Positions 24,024 through 32,811 of a DNA stretch of 64,000 bases are shown here, in pieces; position 1 is the first letter of the stretch; the number at the start of each line of letters is the position of its first letter. A program made the translations under genes and the position numbers. The notes beneath the pieces are model-generated. The model did not search any database, was not told where the DNA came from, and saw only the letters and a program-made list of their open reading frames with translations. Source of the DNA: DATBGS01 sp036557885 (GTDB lineage Bacteria; Chloroflexota; Ktedonobacteria; Ktedonobacterales; DATBGS01); contig DATBGS010000162.1 of NCBI GenBank assembly GCA_036557885.1, positions 31,153-95,152 on the forward strand, written 5' to 3'.

Positions 24024-25043
24024 TTACTTCAAGAGCGTGGGCGGAGTAGAAATGCCTGGTTCCAGACCGTTGAGGCTCTGACCGCCGAACACGATCGCCC
24101 CTTCCAGATTGGTGCCACGCAGATTGGCCCCGCCCAGCCTGGCCCCGGTCAAGTTTGCTCCGTTCAGATTGGCCCCCACCAGCTTTGCCTCGGTCAGGTC
24201 CGCGCCACTGAGGTTGGCATCCTCCAGATTTGCGCCCAGCAGATTGGCCCGGCTCAAGTTCGCGCCGTGAAAATCAGCGCCGCTCAGGTTGGCCCCCACC
24301 AGCTTCGCGCCCTCCAGATTCTTGCCGCTCAGATCAGCGCCTTCCAGATTTGCTCCGCGCAGGTCAATGCCCCGCAGGTCTGCCCCAAGACCGCTGAGTC
24401 TTGCGCCGAGTCCGCTGAACAGGCTTCCAGGACCGCCAGAGGGGATGACCTGCGCCGAGCCGATCAGCATCATTTGATGGATGGTGAGATGCGGAGCCGA
24501 GGCCGCGTCTGGTCCTTCCGCCGGAAACTCTTCTTCATCGAGCAAAGCAAAGATGCCATTGCGCTCCTCGTCCAGCGCTTTATTTTCACCAATCAGCGTA
24601 AACTGCCGCACCGTCACATTGATAGTGCGGGGCACATAGATTTTGGCCTCGCCAATCAGCGAATAGACCTCCAGCAGCGCTTGCGGTGGGATGATTGCCA
24701 GCCGCAGATCGAGCTTGAGCGCGCCAATGCCCATCAGCACGCGGGTGCGCTGCCCCATTTTCCAGGGGCGCCGCATGCGCTTTAGCTCCCCAATCACATT
24801 GAGCATCCGCACCTGGCGCGGCACGCTTGCCAGCGCTGGGGCGGCTGGCGTAAGCGGGTCCAATGCCGTGTGTGCTGAGTTCGCTAATTCCTGGACAATC
24901 CCCCGGCATTCTTCCGGTGTTTGCGCCTGGATCAAGGCGTTGAGCGCGTATTCAAACTGCTCAAAGGAGAGCAAGCCCTGCTCGTAGCGGGCGCGTACCT
25001 CCTGAATAGCTTCTTGTTGGGGAGTCACTGCCGGTTGCTGCAT
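24024..25043 (-). CDS. LiaF-like domain fused to pentapeptide-repeat beta-helix
   Basis: From ATG 25043 (GGAGGAC upstream) the protein has 339 residues. The N-terminal helix ARYEQGLLSFEQFEYALNALI resembles a SHOCT-type segment. The middle (about 75-195) repeats strands such as IGALKLDLRLAIIPPQALLEVYSLIGEAKIYVPRTINV, close to the LiaF C-terminal or DUF1707-linked envelope-stress domain. From about 218 to 325 run some 20 A(D/N)LxG-type pentapeptides, a right-handed quadrilateral helix. No membrane helix is present, unlike LiaF. This is a mixture of two beta-helical folds; function unknown. Gyrase protection of the Qnr type is not supported. It converges on glpD. Confidence 0.75.
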   Translation of the reverse strand: MQQPAVTPQQEAIQEVRARYEQGLLSFEQFEYALNALIQAQTPEECRGIVQELANSAHTALDPLTPAAPALASVPRQVRMLNVIGELKRMRRPWKMGQRTRVLMGIGALKLDLRLAIIPPQALLEVYSLIGEAKIYVPRTINVTVRQFTLIGENKALDEERNGIFALLDEEEFPAEGPDAASAPHLTIHQMMLIGSAQVIPSGGPGSLFSGLGARLSGLGADLRGIDLRGANLEGADLSGKNLEGAKLVGANLSGADFHGANLSRANLLGANLEDANLSGADLTEAKLVGANLNGANLTGARLGGANLRGTNLEGAIVFGGQSLNGLEPGISTPPTLLK

Positions 25044-25301
25044 CTGCTGTCCTCCATAGGTTTTGATTTGCTTACCCTCCTGGCAAACTACGCAAATCAT
25101 AGGCTTCAAGTTGCGGTGCGATCAGGGTTCAGCAAAAAATCGGCGCAGTGCTTGGGTCACCTGTTCCGATTCTGCTTCCATAAACAACAGTATAGAGGGC
25201 AAGATGGTGAGCTAGCATCACCCTGGGCGGGTGATAAATCGGGTGATTTCACTGCGGTCACTATGCTATACTGGCAACAAAGTAGTTGCTGGGAGGCATT
25301 G

Positions 25302-26612
25302 ATGCGAGAACCTGACTGGATGGGGCACCAGGGGGCGCGACCTTCTGTCTCACCTGCTCGCCAACCTCGTCGCGTATCCTGGATTATCGCCGGGGGAGTG
25401 TTCGGTGTTGGGTTGGTGGGCTTACTGGTGGTAGTGGCTCGGAATATCATCCTCGCAACGGTTGCCACCGTCGTTGTAGTGACTGCCGCGCCAGCTTTTA
25501 GCCCGACAGTTGCCGGGTCAACTTCAACTCCTCTGCCCACTCAGGCAATTGATGCCTACATCAGCCACCTCTCAGAACAGCAGCAAATCGGGCAACTTCT
25601 CATGCTTTCTGTCTATACCAATGTCTATTCCTCTGCGCTGGATGGTCCGCTCCAGCAGGCGCAGGTGGGCAGCGTCATCTTCTTTCCCAACCATAACGGG
25701 GGGCCGCTGATGCCCACAACGCTATCCGGCCTCAAGCAGCTTATCAGCGCTCTGCAAGCCCACGCAACCAGCCCACTCCTGGTCGCCACCGATGAGGAAG
25801 GCGGCGACGTAGACCGCCTCGCGCCATACTATGGTCCTTCCCCCGCGCCTTCTGCTTTGACCGAAACTGGCAATCCGCAAAACGCCTATAACCAGGCAAA
25901 GCTAGACGCGCAGCACTTGCATGAAGTGGGCATCAACCTGGATTTTGCCCCCCTTGCCGATGTGTATCAAGAAGGCGCCATTGACCCCAGCCGCATGTTT
26001 GGCACGACGACGGGACAGGTGATAAGCTATGCCGGAGCATTCCTGGATGGCTTGCAGCAGAATGGGATTGCGGGCACGCTCAAACACTGGCCGGGCATTG
26101 GCGCTGTTCCCGCCAACCCTGATTTTGCGCTGCCCACGCTCAATCATACCCAGGCCCAACTCAACGACACTGATTTTGCTACGTTTCGGGCCTTGCTCTC
26201 CCACCAACCCGACCTGATTATGGTCACACACGTTATCGTGCCCGCCTACGACCAGAAGAATCTGGCCTCCCTCTCGCCAGAGTTGATTGATGGGGTGCTG
26301 CGCGGTCAACTAGGCTATCAAGGCGTGGTTGTTACGGATGCAATGGAAGCCAGGAGCGTGACCGAGTTCATGCAACAGCAGGGCTACACCGATCCCGCGC
26401 AAGCCATTGGCGAGGCCAGCGTGCGGGCGATTCTCGCGGGCGAAGACCTGATCGAGTGCCCTGTAGACCCGGCCCTTGCGCAAGGAGTAATCACCGCCGT
26501 AACGCAGGCGGTTGTCTCCGGGCGGATTTCGCAGGAGCGGCTGCGGCAGTCGCTGCGGCGCATCATCAGCTTAAAAGTGCGCCTGGGACTCCTGACGTTA
26601 CCCCAGTCGTAG
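25302..26612 (+). CDS. Membrane-anchored glycoside hydrolase family 3 (NagZ-like)
   Basis: The start is ATG 25302 after GGGAGG, not the much longer upstream frame. Of 436 residues, about 26-62 are hydrophobic (membrane anchor), then a Thr/Pro-rich linker and a GH3 barrel. Nucleophile Asp346 lies in GVVVTDAMEA; Lys261-His262 lie in KHWPGIG; DEEGGDVDRL is the sugar-binding loop. In NagZ the last Gly-His of KHFPGHG and a following Asp-Ser-His loop provide the general acid; here the His is Ile and no DSH is seen, so catalysis may differ. The expected substrate is a beta-N-acetylglucosaminide on the outer face (inference). Confidence 0.85.
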   Translation: MREPDWMGHQGARPSVSPARQPRRVSWIIAGGVFGVGLVGLLVVVARNIILATVATVVVVTAAPAFSPTVAGSTSTPLPTQAIDAYISHLSEQQQIGQLLMLSVYTNVYSSALDGPLQQAQVGSVIFFPNHNGGPLMPTTLSGLKQLISALQAHATSPLLVATDEEGGDVDRLAPYYGPSPAPSALTETGNPQNAYNQAKLDAQHLHEVGINLDFAPLADVYQEGAIDPSRMFGTTTGQVISYAGAFLDGLQQNGIAGTLKHWPGIGAVPANPDFALPTLNHTQAQLNDTDFATFRALLSHQPDLIMVTHVIVPAYDQKNLASLSPELIDGVLRGQLGYQGVVVTDAMEARSVTEFMQQQGYTDPAQAIGEASVRAILAGEDLIECPVDPALAQGVITAVTQAVVSGRISQERLRQSLRRIISLKVRLGLLTLPQS

Positions 26613-26638
26613 TAAATAGTGCCTGACAATCCTCCAAA

Positions 26639-26690
26639 ACAGCATCTTTGTTTTCGCAACCCAGCGCTAATTTCCGCTTGAAGATGCTGT
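26639..26690. repeat. 10-bp inverted repeat upstream of the STAND gene
   Basis: ACAGCATCTT (26639-26648) and AAGATGCTGT (26681-26690) are perfect inverted copies 32 nt apart. They may form a 3' hairpin for the GH3 gene or a regulatory site before the promoter at 26722. Confidence 0.4.
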
Positions 26691-26721
26691 GCAAGAATGA
26701 GATTGCAGTGAGAGCAAACAG

Positions 26722-26750
26722 TTGACATTGTTCAGGGTATTGGCTACTAT
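26722..26750 (+). promoter_or_regulatory. Promoter of the STAND/tag-protein operon
   Basis: TTGACA (26722-26727), 17-nt spacer, TACTAT (26745-26750), about 60 nt before the coding start. It indicates independent transcription of the two-gene module. Confidence 0.7.
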
Positions 26751-26817
26751 AGGGAGCGACTTTCTTGTAGAGCCTCCTTCCTGATGAGTTGAGGCAATTT
26801 GGAGCATTGGATAGTGC

Positions 26818-29800
26818 ATGGAACTTGAGCAAATCCCCACCTCTGGCGATACAAATATCAGCACCAGCGGACCAGTTACCGGCAAGAACTTTATTATCGG
26901 ACAAGGTACCATCAGAGTCTTTGAGGTGGTACAGCAGTTCATAGGCGACGCAACTGGCCCAACGACCGACTACGCCACGCGCCTGGAGCATTTTTACCGC
27001 GCCTACCTGGGGACAGAGGAGCATCCTGTGCCCTTTGGTGGGCGGAATGACGAGCTGCGCAGGTTTGATGCGTGGCTGGAAGCTGAGGGAGCGCCTCCTT
27101 ACCTTCTGCTGGCGGCGCCCGCCGGTCGTGGCAAATCCGCCTTTCTGGTACAATGGCATTCTCGACTTCTCACCCGCTCTGACCTGACTGTGACCTTTTT
27201 CCCCATCAGTGTGCGATTCCGCACGCATCTGGCCGGAGTCGTCTTTCCCACGCTGGCAACACGCCTGGCAGGATTTCATGGCGAGCAGTTGACGATCACC
27301 CCCAGCACACCCCAGGAAGTCTGGCGCGAGTATTTTGCCGCGTACCTGGCGCGTCCTCTCCCAGATGGGCGCCGTCACCTGCTCATATTGGATGGGCTGG
27401 ATGAAGCAGCAGACTGGGAGATTACCGAAGACCTCTTTCCAGTGCTTCCACCCGATGGCCTCCGGGTCATCGTCTCAGCCCGGTACCTGGCGGGAGATCG
27501 TGATGCGGCCCCCTGGCTACGTCGCCTGGGCTGGGAAGACTCAGGCTACGCACAAACGCTGGAACTGGGGCCACTCTCCCAGGCTGGTGTGGCAGAAGTG
27601 GTACAGACATTCGCGCCAAAGCCTGGGCAGGAAAACGGGCGCGCATCCGTTGCCCGCGAACTGCACCGGCTGAGCGAAGGCGATCCGCTGCTCGTTCACC
27701 TGTACCTGGAACACCTGCGAGAGCAGCAAAGCGAAGATGCCTCTCTCCATCCCAAAGACCTGCAAGCCATCCGCCCTGGCCTGGAGGGATATTTTAATCA
27801 CTGGTGGCAGGATCAGCGGCGGCTCTGGGGCCAGAACGCGCCCCTGCGCGAGCCAGCAGTCCAGGAAGTGCTCAACCTGCTCTCGTGCGCTATGGGTCCA
27901 TTGAGCCAGGAAGCGCTGCTCGCGCTTGCTCCACCCGAACGCGGGCTTTCTACCTGGATGCTTGAAGAGACACTGCGTCCCCTGCAACGCTTTGTTCTGG
28001 GCGACGGACGACAGCAAGGCTACACCCTCAGCCACCCTCGCCTGGGTCAATACTTCTATGACCAGCTTTCCAGGCCAGAGCAGCAAGCCAACGAAGGGCG
28101 CTTCCTCAAGTGGGGGCAGCAAACCCTCGCGGCCCTCACTACTGGTCAGGTCGCGCCGGAGCATGTGTCTCCCTATCTCGTGCAATATTATGGCGCTCAT
28201 CTGGCGCGGGCAGGCGCGGGAACCGATGCGCTGCTGGCGCTCGTGAGTGCTGGCTGGCAACAGGCATGGGAAGCCCTGGAAGGCGCTTATGCCGGGTTTC
28301 TCGGTGACGCGGCACGCGCCTGGCACGCCGCTGAGCAAGCTGATGAAGCCGCTATACTGGCAAAAAAGCCCACGCCATATCTTGGCGAAGAAGTGCGCTG
28401 CGCCCTGTGCCACGCCAGCATTAACAGCATGGCGAAACACCTGCCAGGTGAATTGCTGCTGGCGCTGGTGAAAGAGGGCCTCTGGGCACCCGCGCAGGGA
28501 TTGGCGTACGTGCGCCAGATTCCAGACACTCGACAGCAGGCTCAGGCGCTTGTGGACCTTACGCGCCTTGTGGAGGGTCCACTGCAAGGGGAACTGGCTC
28601 ATGAGGCGTTGGAGCGCGTGCTTCTGGTGAGCAATGGCACGCGCCGCTCCGAATTGCTCGCCAGGTTGCTCCCCTACCTGCCCGGAGACATTCAGGAGCA
28701 GCAGATAAGCAAAGCGTTAGAAGCGGCCACAGCGAGCAGCACCCTCACTGATCGCGCTGCTATGCTGCTGGCCCTGGCGCCCGCGCTCGCAGAACCCCAT
28801 CAAGAACAACTCTGGCAAGAAACCCTGGATACTGCCCGCGCCATTCCTCATCCCACCAACCGCGCGCGGGCGCTGGCAGCCCTGGTATCCGCGCTGCCCG
28901 AATCCAGCCGGGGAAGCGCCTTCGAGATAGCGCTGGATGCCGCCAGCCAGATTGACGATGAAGCCCATCGCTCTCAGGTGCTGGCCTCCCTCGCCGTCGT
29001 CGTCCCAGAGCGCCTGCAACGCCAATTGCTCTTGATGACGACTTCCATGCAGAATCGGACGAACCAGACCCGTGTCCTGGTAGCTCTGACACCCGCCCTG
29101 CCAGATGCGAGGAAGCAGCAAATTCTCGACGCCATTCACGCGCTGCCAACTCGTGATGATCGGCTGCCACTGCTCCTCAACATCATCCCCGCGTTGCCTC
29201 TTGAGATGCTGCGGCAAGTGCTGGAACGTGTCAAGGCAATCGTGTACAGCGCTGATCGCGCCCGGCTGCTCAGCACGCTGGCGCCTTGTATGCCCGAACA
29301 TGAGCAGCACGAAGTCTGGCAACTGGCCTGGGAAGCAGCAACAGCCATTACCCACGAGGCCAGCCGAGCCAAAACGCTGGCAAGCATGGCTCCAGAACTG
29401 CCCGCCGCGCTCAGGCACCAGGGATTACACGAGGCGCTCCAGGCCGTGCGCGCTATCTGGGATACATCGAGCAGGGCCGAAGCGCTGATGGCCCTGGCTC
29501 CAGCAGCGTCGGAGGGAGCGCGACTTGATCTACTTGGCGTCCTCCAGTCGCTTCCCGCCAAAGAAGAGCGTCTGCATCTTCTGACGCACCTGGCTCCGCA
29601 TCTGGCGCCAGAGCAAAAAGAGCAAGTCCTTGCAGAAGTGCTGACAGACGCGCTCGCGATTCGCACCAAAGATGAACGGCTCCATCTCTTGCTGGAACTC
29701 GCGCCCGTGCTAACCGGGGAACCCATGAATGCGTTGTTCGCCTACGCGCAAGGCATCAAAGACGAAGACAGTCGGGTAGCATTACTTTCGGCGCTGGCGC

Positions 29801-30705
29801 CCACCCTGCCAGAAATACTCCAGCGCGAGTTGCTGCACAACATCAAATCCATCAAACAGGCCGTAAACAGAGCGCCTGTGTTAATCAAATTGATAAGTGG
29901 CTCAGCGGGCGAACTCAAGCAAGCCATCATCAAGGAAGCGCTTCAGACGGTTCAAGCCATCAAAAATGAGATGAGCCAGGCAAGCCTGCTTGCAAAGCTC
30001 GCGCCAGACCTCCCAGACGACCTGCACCAGCAGGTCGTCGGCAAAGCGTTCACACAAGCATCGGCCCTTAAAAATGAGCACTACCAGGCCCAGGTGCTCG
30101 CAGAGCTTGCGCCTGCGTTGCCTGAGAACTTGCAAGAGCAGGCGTTGAGTCTTGCGCTGAGTCTCAACTATGGCCCTGACCGGACGCAAGTTCTGGCGGC
30201 GCTTCTGCCAGTCGTCCCTGAGCCGCGCAGACAGGCTGTGCTGCAAGAAACCCTCGCAGTGGCTGATACCCTCAAAGAAGATGTGAGCCGGTTGGAACTC
30301 TTCATCAGCATTGCCCAATTTCTGCCCGGTAAACACATCGAACAACTCTACGAATCCATCCAATCCGTGAAGCAGGACGCAAAGCGCGTAGAATTGTTGC
30401 TGGCTCTGGCGCCGAGGCTACAAGGTGCCTTACTTGAGCAAGTGCTTCCCTCCATCCAGGCCCTCATCAATGAGACAAAACGGACGGAAACCCTCGCCCA
30501 AGCCGCGCCTCACCTGGCTCGCTTGCCGACACCGCTCCTGTACACGTACTGGCGCAGCATGCTTCACGCCGCATCTCGTCGAACACGCGGAAGCGTTCTG
30601 AAAGACCTGGCCGCGCTACAACCATTCATCCTCGCTCTCGGCGGACAGCCAGCCATAGAGCAGACGTTTCAGGCAATTCGAGAGGTCGGCCAGTGGTGGC
30701 CGTAA
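26818..30705 (+). CDS. STAND P-loop NTPase with N-terminal glycine-rich tag and long helical-repeat tail
   Basis: This 1295-residue protein has four parts. Residues 13-32 form a short beta tag (SG-x3-G-x2-FIIG-x-GT). Residues 70-270 form a NACHT/STAND-type ATPase: PFGGRNDELRRF, Walker A PAGRGKS (101-107), Walker B HLLILDGLDEA (187-197) and sensor segment RVIVSAR (216-222). A winged-helix-like region follows to about 430. The rest is some twenty imperfect 33-40-residue helical units with the theme R-x3-LL-x2-LAP-x-LP-x5-Q-x3-AL-x2-A. STAND proteins hold a partner or ligand with the repeats and oligomerise on ATP binding. No nuclease, TIR or protease domain is fused to it. The following gene carries the same tag and is the likely partner. 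Confidence 0.85.
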   Translation: MELEQIPTSGDTNISTSGPVTGKNFIIGQGTIRVFEVVQQFIGDATGPTTDYATRLEHFYRAYLGTEEHPVPFGGRNDELRRFDAWLEAEGAPPYLLLAAPAGRGKSAFLVQWHSRLLTRSDLTVTFFPISVRFRTHLAGVVFPTLATRLAGFHGEQLTITPSTPQEVWREYFAAYLARPLPDGRRHLLILDGLDEAADWEITEDLFPVLPPDGLRVIVSARYLAGDRDAAPWLRRLGWEDSGYAQTLELGPLSQAGVAEVVQTFAPKPGQENGRASVARELHRLSEGDPLLVHLYLEHLREQQSEDASLHPKDLQAIRPGLEGYFNHWWQDQRRLWGQNAPLREPAVQEVLNLLSCAMGPLSQEALLALAPPERGLSTWMLEETLRPLQRFVLGDGRQQGYTLSHPRLGQYFYDQLSRPEQQANEGRFLKWGQQTLAALTTGQVAPEHVSPYLVQYYGAHLARAGAGTDALLALVSAGWQQAWEALEGAYAGFLGDAARAWHAAEQADEAAILAKKPTPYLGEEVRCALCHASINSMAKHLPGELLLALVKEGLWAPAQGLAYVRQIPDTRQQAQALVDLTRLVEGPLQGELAHEALERVLLVSNGTRRSELLARLLPYLPGDIQEQQISKALEAATASSTLTDRAAMLLALAPALAEPHQEQLWQETLDTARAIPHPTNRARALAALVSALPESSRGSAFEIALDAASQIDDEAHRSQVLASLAVVVPERLQRQLLLMTTSMQNRTNQTRVLVALTPALPDARKQQILDAIHALPTRDDRLPLLLNIIPALPLEMLRQVLERVKAIVYSADRARLLSTLAPCMPEHEQHEVWQLAWEAATAITHEASRAKTLASMAPELPAALRHQGLHEALQAVRAIWDTSSRAEALMALAPAASEGARLDLLGVLQSLPAKEERLHLLTHLAPHLAPEQKEQVLAEVLTDALAIRTKDERLHLLLELAPVLTGEPMNALFAYAQGIKDEDSRVALLSALAPTLPEILQRELLHNIKSIKQAVNRAPVLIKLISGSAGELKQAIIKEALQTVQAIKNEMSQASLLAKLAPDLPDDLHQQVVGKAFTQASALKNEHYQAQVLAELAPALPENLQEQALSLALSLNYGPDRTQVLAALLPVVPEPRRQAVLQETLAVADTLKEDVSRLELFISIAQFLPGKHIEQLYESIQSVKQDAKRVELLLALAPRLQGALLEQVLPSIQALINETKRTETLAQAAPHLARLPTPLLYTYWRSMLHAASRRTRGSVLKDLAALQPFILALGGQPAIEQTFQAIREVGQWWP

Positions 30706-30753
30706 AGAGTAGTTCACCTCACCTCTCACTTACAAGGACATCAGGAGAAGTAC

Positions 30754-31212
30754 ATGAGCGATAATCAGCAACGCCCAATGGGTCACCGGGTAAACGTCAA
30801 CATCAGCGGGCAGACAAGCGGAGAAAGTTTCATCATTGGGGCTGGCACCGTGAACACGATCACCAACAATAATGGGCCGTCCATAACGCCCATTGATCTT
30901 GAGACGCTTAAAAAGAGCCTCGTTGAACTCTACGGCCATTTACCGAGCGCGGGCCTCCCAGCCGAGACACAGATGGAGTTGCAAGCCTCTATCTACCAGT
31001 CAAAAAAGCTCCTTGAAGGCAGAGAACCTCCAAACGAAGAAGTTGCCAACACAGTGAAAAAAATTGGCGAGAGCCTGCAACAGGCTAATGTCGCCATCGA
31101 GCATGGCTCTCAACTCGCCAGTACAGTCGTGAAGATGGCAACCATCCTGGGGCCTGTGGTTGTCGGCGGAGCGAAAGTCGTCGCTGCCTGGTTTGGGGTT
31201 CCATTGCCCTAG
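30754..31212 (+). CDS. Small tag-bearing protein with hydrophobic C-terminus, partner of the STAND NTPase
   Basis: The 152-residue protein starts at ATG 30754 after AGGAGAAG, 48 bp beyond the STAND gene. Residues 18-32 repeat the STAND tag with identical spacing (SG at 18-19, Gly23, FIIG 26-29, GT 31-32). Residues 48-120 are charged and helix-forming, with LETLKKSLVELYGHLP and VANTVKKIGESLQQANVAIEHG. Residues 121-149 are hydrophobic with small residues (ILGPVVVGGAKVVAAWFG), a possible membrane-active or self-assembling helix. I do not recognise a named family. The shared tag suggests homotypic recruitment to the NTPase; an effector or adaptor role is inference. Confidence 0.8.
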   Translation: MSDNQQRPMGHRVNVNISGQTSGESFIIGAGTVNTITNNNGPSITPIDLETLKKSLVELYGHLPSAGLPAETQMELQASIYQSKKLLEGREPPNEEVANTVKKIGESLQQANVAIEHGSQLASTVVKMATILGPVVVGGAKVVAAWFGVPLP

Positions 31213-31220
31213 CGCGTCTC

Positions 31221-31835
31221 TTAGCTGGCCTGGCCCCGCGCTCGCGCCAGAATCTCCTCAACCACTGCTGTCTTGGCATCGGCATAGTTTTGGGTGTACT
31301 TCCAGTTCTGGCCCGCCAGTTCACGCTTGGTACGCTCGTAAAGCTGGCGATCATCAGGGTGGCTGCGCAGCCAGTTGCGAAAGAGCAGCATGCGGTTAAT
31401 CTCTGAGCATCCCTCCGAGAAAACATGCAAGTTGACGGCCCTATCTGGCCGATTGAACATGCGGTGTTCGTACCAGTCTGGCTCTCGGACGCGCAGCACA
31501 TAACCAGCAGCTTCCAGGGCAGGAACATACGCAGGCTCATCGGCAGAGTTTGCCACCACCAGCAGCACATCAATTCTTGGCTTGGCAGCCAACCCAGGCA
31601 CTGAGGTCGAGCCGACGTGTTCAATCAGCAGCACCCGTTCGCCCAGCGCAGCCCGTATCTGCTCAGCCTCGCGCTCGAAGAATCGCGGCCATGTGTCTTC
31701 GTAGTCAACAAGCTCAATTGGCCCATTCAAGGGCACAAGTTCCCCAACCTGCACGGCCCGAAGCTGCTCCTCCGTCATCGGGGCGGGCTGTCTCTCTTTC
31801 GAAGAGTCTTCAGTAGTGGGGGTATTGTCAGGCAT
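31221..31835 (-). CDS. GrpB-family (UPF0157) nucleotidyltransferase-fold protein
   Basis: The 204-residue protein matches the GrpB family: ELVDYEDTWPRFFEREAEQIRAALG, then IEHVGSTSVPGLAAKPRIDVLLVV, the GS...D-x-D-like nucleotidyltransferase core, and MLLFRNWLRSHPDDRQLYERTKREL. A 20-30-residue Thr/Glu-rich N-terminus precedes it. Members include single-domain proteins and fusions to CoaE; the activity of the stand-alone form is not established. It converges on the tag-protein gene with 8 bp between stops, so it is not in that operon. Confidence 0.9.
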   Translation of the reverse strand: MPDNTPTTEDSSKERQPAPMTEEQLRAVQVGELVPLNGPIELVDYEDTWPRFFEREAEQIRAALGERVLLIEHVGSTSVPGLAAKPRIDVLLVVANSADEPAYVPALEAAGYVLRVREPDWYEHRMFNRPDRAVNLHVFSEGCSEINRMLLFRNWLRSHPDDRQLYERTKRELAGQNWKYTQNYADAKTAVVEEILARARGQAS

Positions 31836-31917
31836 TAGAAGCTTCTCTCAATCCTAATCAGCGCTCGTAACGAGCACGCTTTCAAGCTTAGTCCTTTAGC
31901 TTACCACTGCTGTCAAC

Positions 31918-32709
31918 TCACCTTATAAATGGGTTATCCCCGCCGCTTTTCCGTATCTTGATAAATTCATACATGGCGTAGAGGTCTTCAGCGCTGACTT
32001 CTGGCCCTAGCTCCTTTTGAATAAGCTGGATGGCTTTCACCATCGCCTCAACCTCCGTCCTCTGCACCACCCCGCGTGTCTTTGCTTCCTGGACAGCGCG
32101 AATCGGTACATAACCTCGCCAGAAAAGTCGCTCAATGGTGAGGCCCCAGGACTCCAAAAGCTCATTGGCGGCCTGGCGCACTTTATGGCAGAATGCTTCG
32201 CGCACCTGATTATCATCTAATTGGTCTTCGGTATAGTAAGAACCAAGCTGGCGCGAAATGCTGATGACTACCTGCTCCACCAGCTTTTTGCGTTGCTCTC
32301 CGTCCATGAACACCATCTGGCGCACGTTCCCTGTTACCTTCCCTTTCACAGCATCCTGGATACGCCAGGCAAGTTCGATGTGGCAATCCATCTTCTCGCG
32401 GCTTTCCGCAGGATAAAACTGTGTGACCGTTACATCGAGTGGTTCTTCTTTTATGGTGAAAATACGAGCCACGCGATCAAAGGTAGGAACCAGAAATACA
32501 TAGCCTGAGTCAGCAATACGATGAAAGACTTCTAGCCGAAAGATAACGGCACGCTCCGGGTCGGAGATGGGCTGTACAGCCGCTTTCCAGAGCAAAAGAG
32601 CGAATATGAGACACAACGGAAGGAAGAAATAGATGGTCCAGGGGTACAAAACAAGAAAGGCCAGGCAAGCGCACGCAACGATACCGATCATGCTCCAGTA
32701 GGTGGTCAT
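31918..32709 (-). CDS. SPFH/Band 7 (slipin/prohibitin-like) membrane protein
   Basis: From ATG 32709 (GGAGGACC upstream) the 263-residue protein begins with two hydrophobic helices in a hairpin (about 5-48), then an SPFH domain: PERAVIFRLEVFHRIADSGYVFLVPTFDRVARIFTIKEEPLDVTVTQFYPAESREKMDCHIELAWRI-like strands, given here as a family description, and a helical part with SWGLTIERLFWRGYVPIRAVQEA. It is shorter than flotillins and lacks the AGA-rich coiled coil. SPFH proteins scaffold membrane microdomains and sometimes protease complexes. It is transcribed alone between grpB and lutC; no link to the nearby STAND module is shown by the sequence. Confidence 0.85.
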   Translation of the reverse strand: MTTYWSMIGIVACACLAFLVLYPWTIYFFLPLCLIFALLLWKAAVQPISDPERAVIFRLEVFHRIADSGYVFLVPTFDRVARIFTIKEEPLDVTVTQFYPAESREKMDCHIELAWRIQDAVKGKVTGNVRQMVFMDGEQRKKLVEQVVISISRQLGSYYTEDQLDDNQVREAFCHKVRQAANELLESWGLTIERLFWRGYVPIRAVQEAKTRGVVQRTEVEAMVKAIQLIQKELGPEVSAEDLYAMYEFIKIRKSGGDNPFIR

Positions 32710-32811
32710 GCCTTTTGGTCCTCCGCCCCAATGCAAGGGGCAACTTCAACGCTTCTCGCAAGAGAACGTGGGGTTACGGGCGGGTTCATTTTGAAGCAGC
32801 AGATCAAACAC

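Noticed and set aside
24024..25043. Qnr-like gyrase-protecting pentapeptide protein
   Set aside because: The repeat part is shorter and fused to a LiaF-like domain; Qnr-type features are not seen.
31221..32709. GrpB and SPFH genes as further parts of the STAND module
   Set aside because: They are on the opposite strand, convergent with the small tag protein, and carry no tag.
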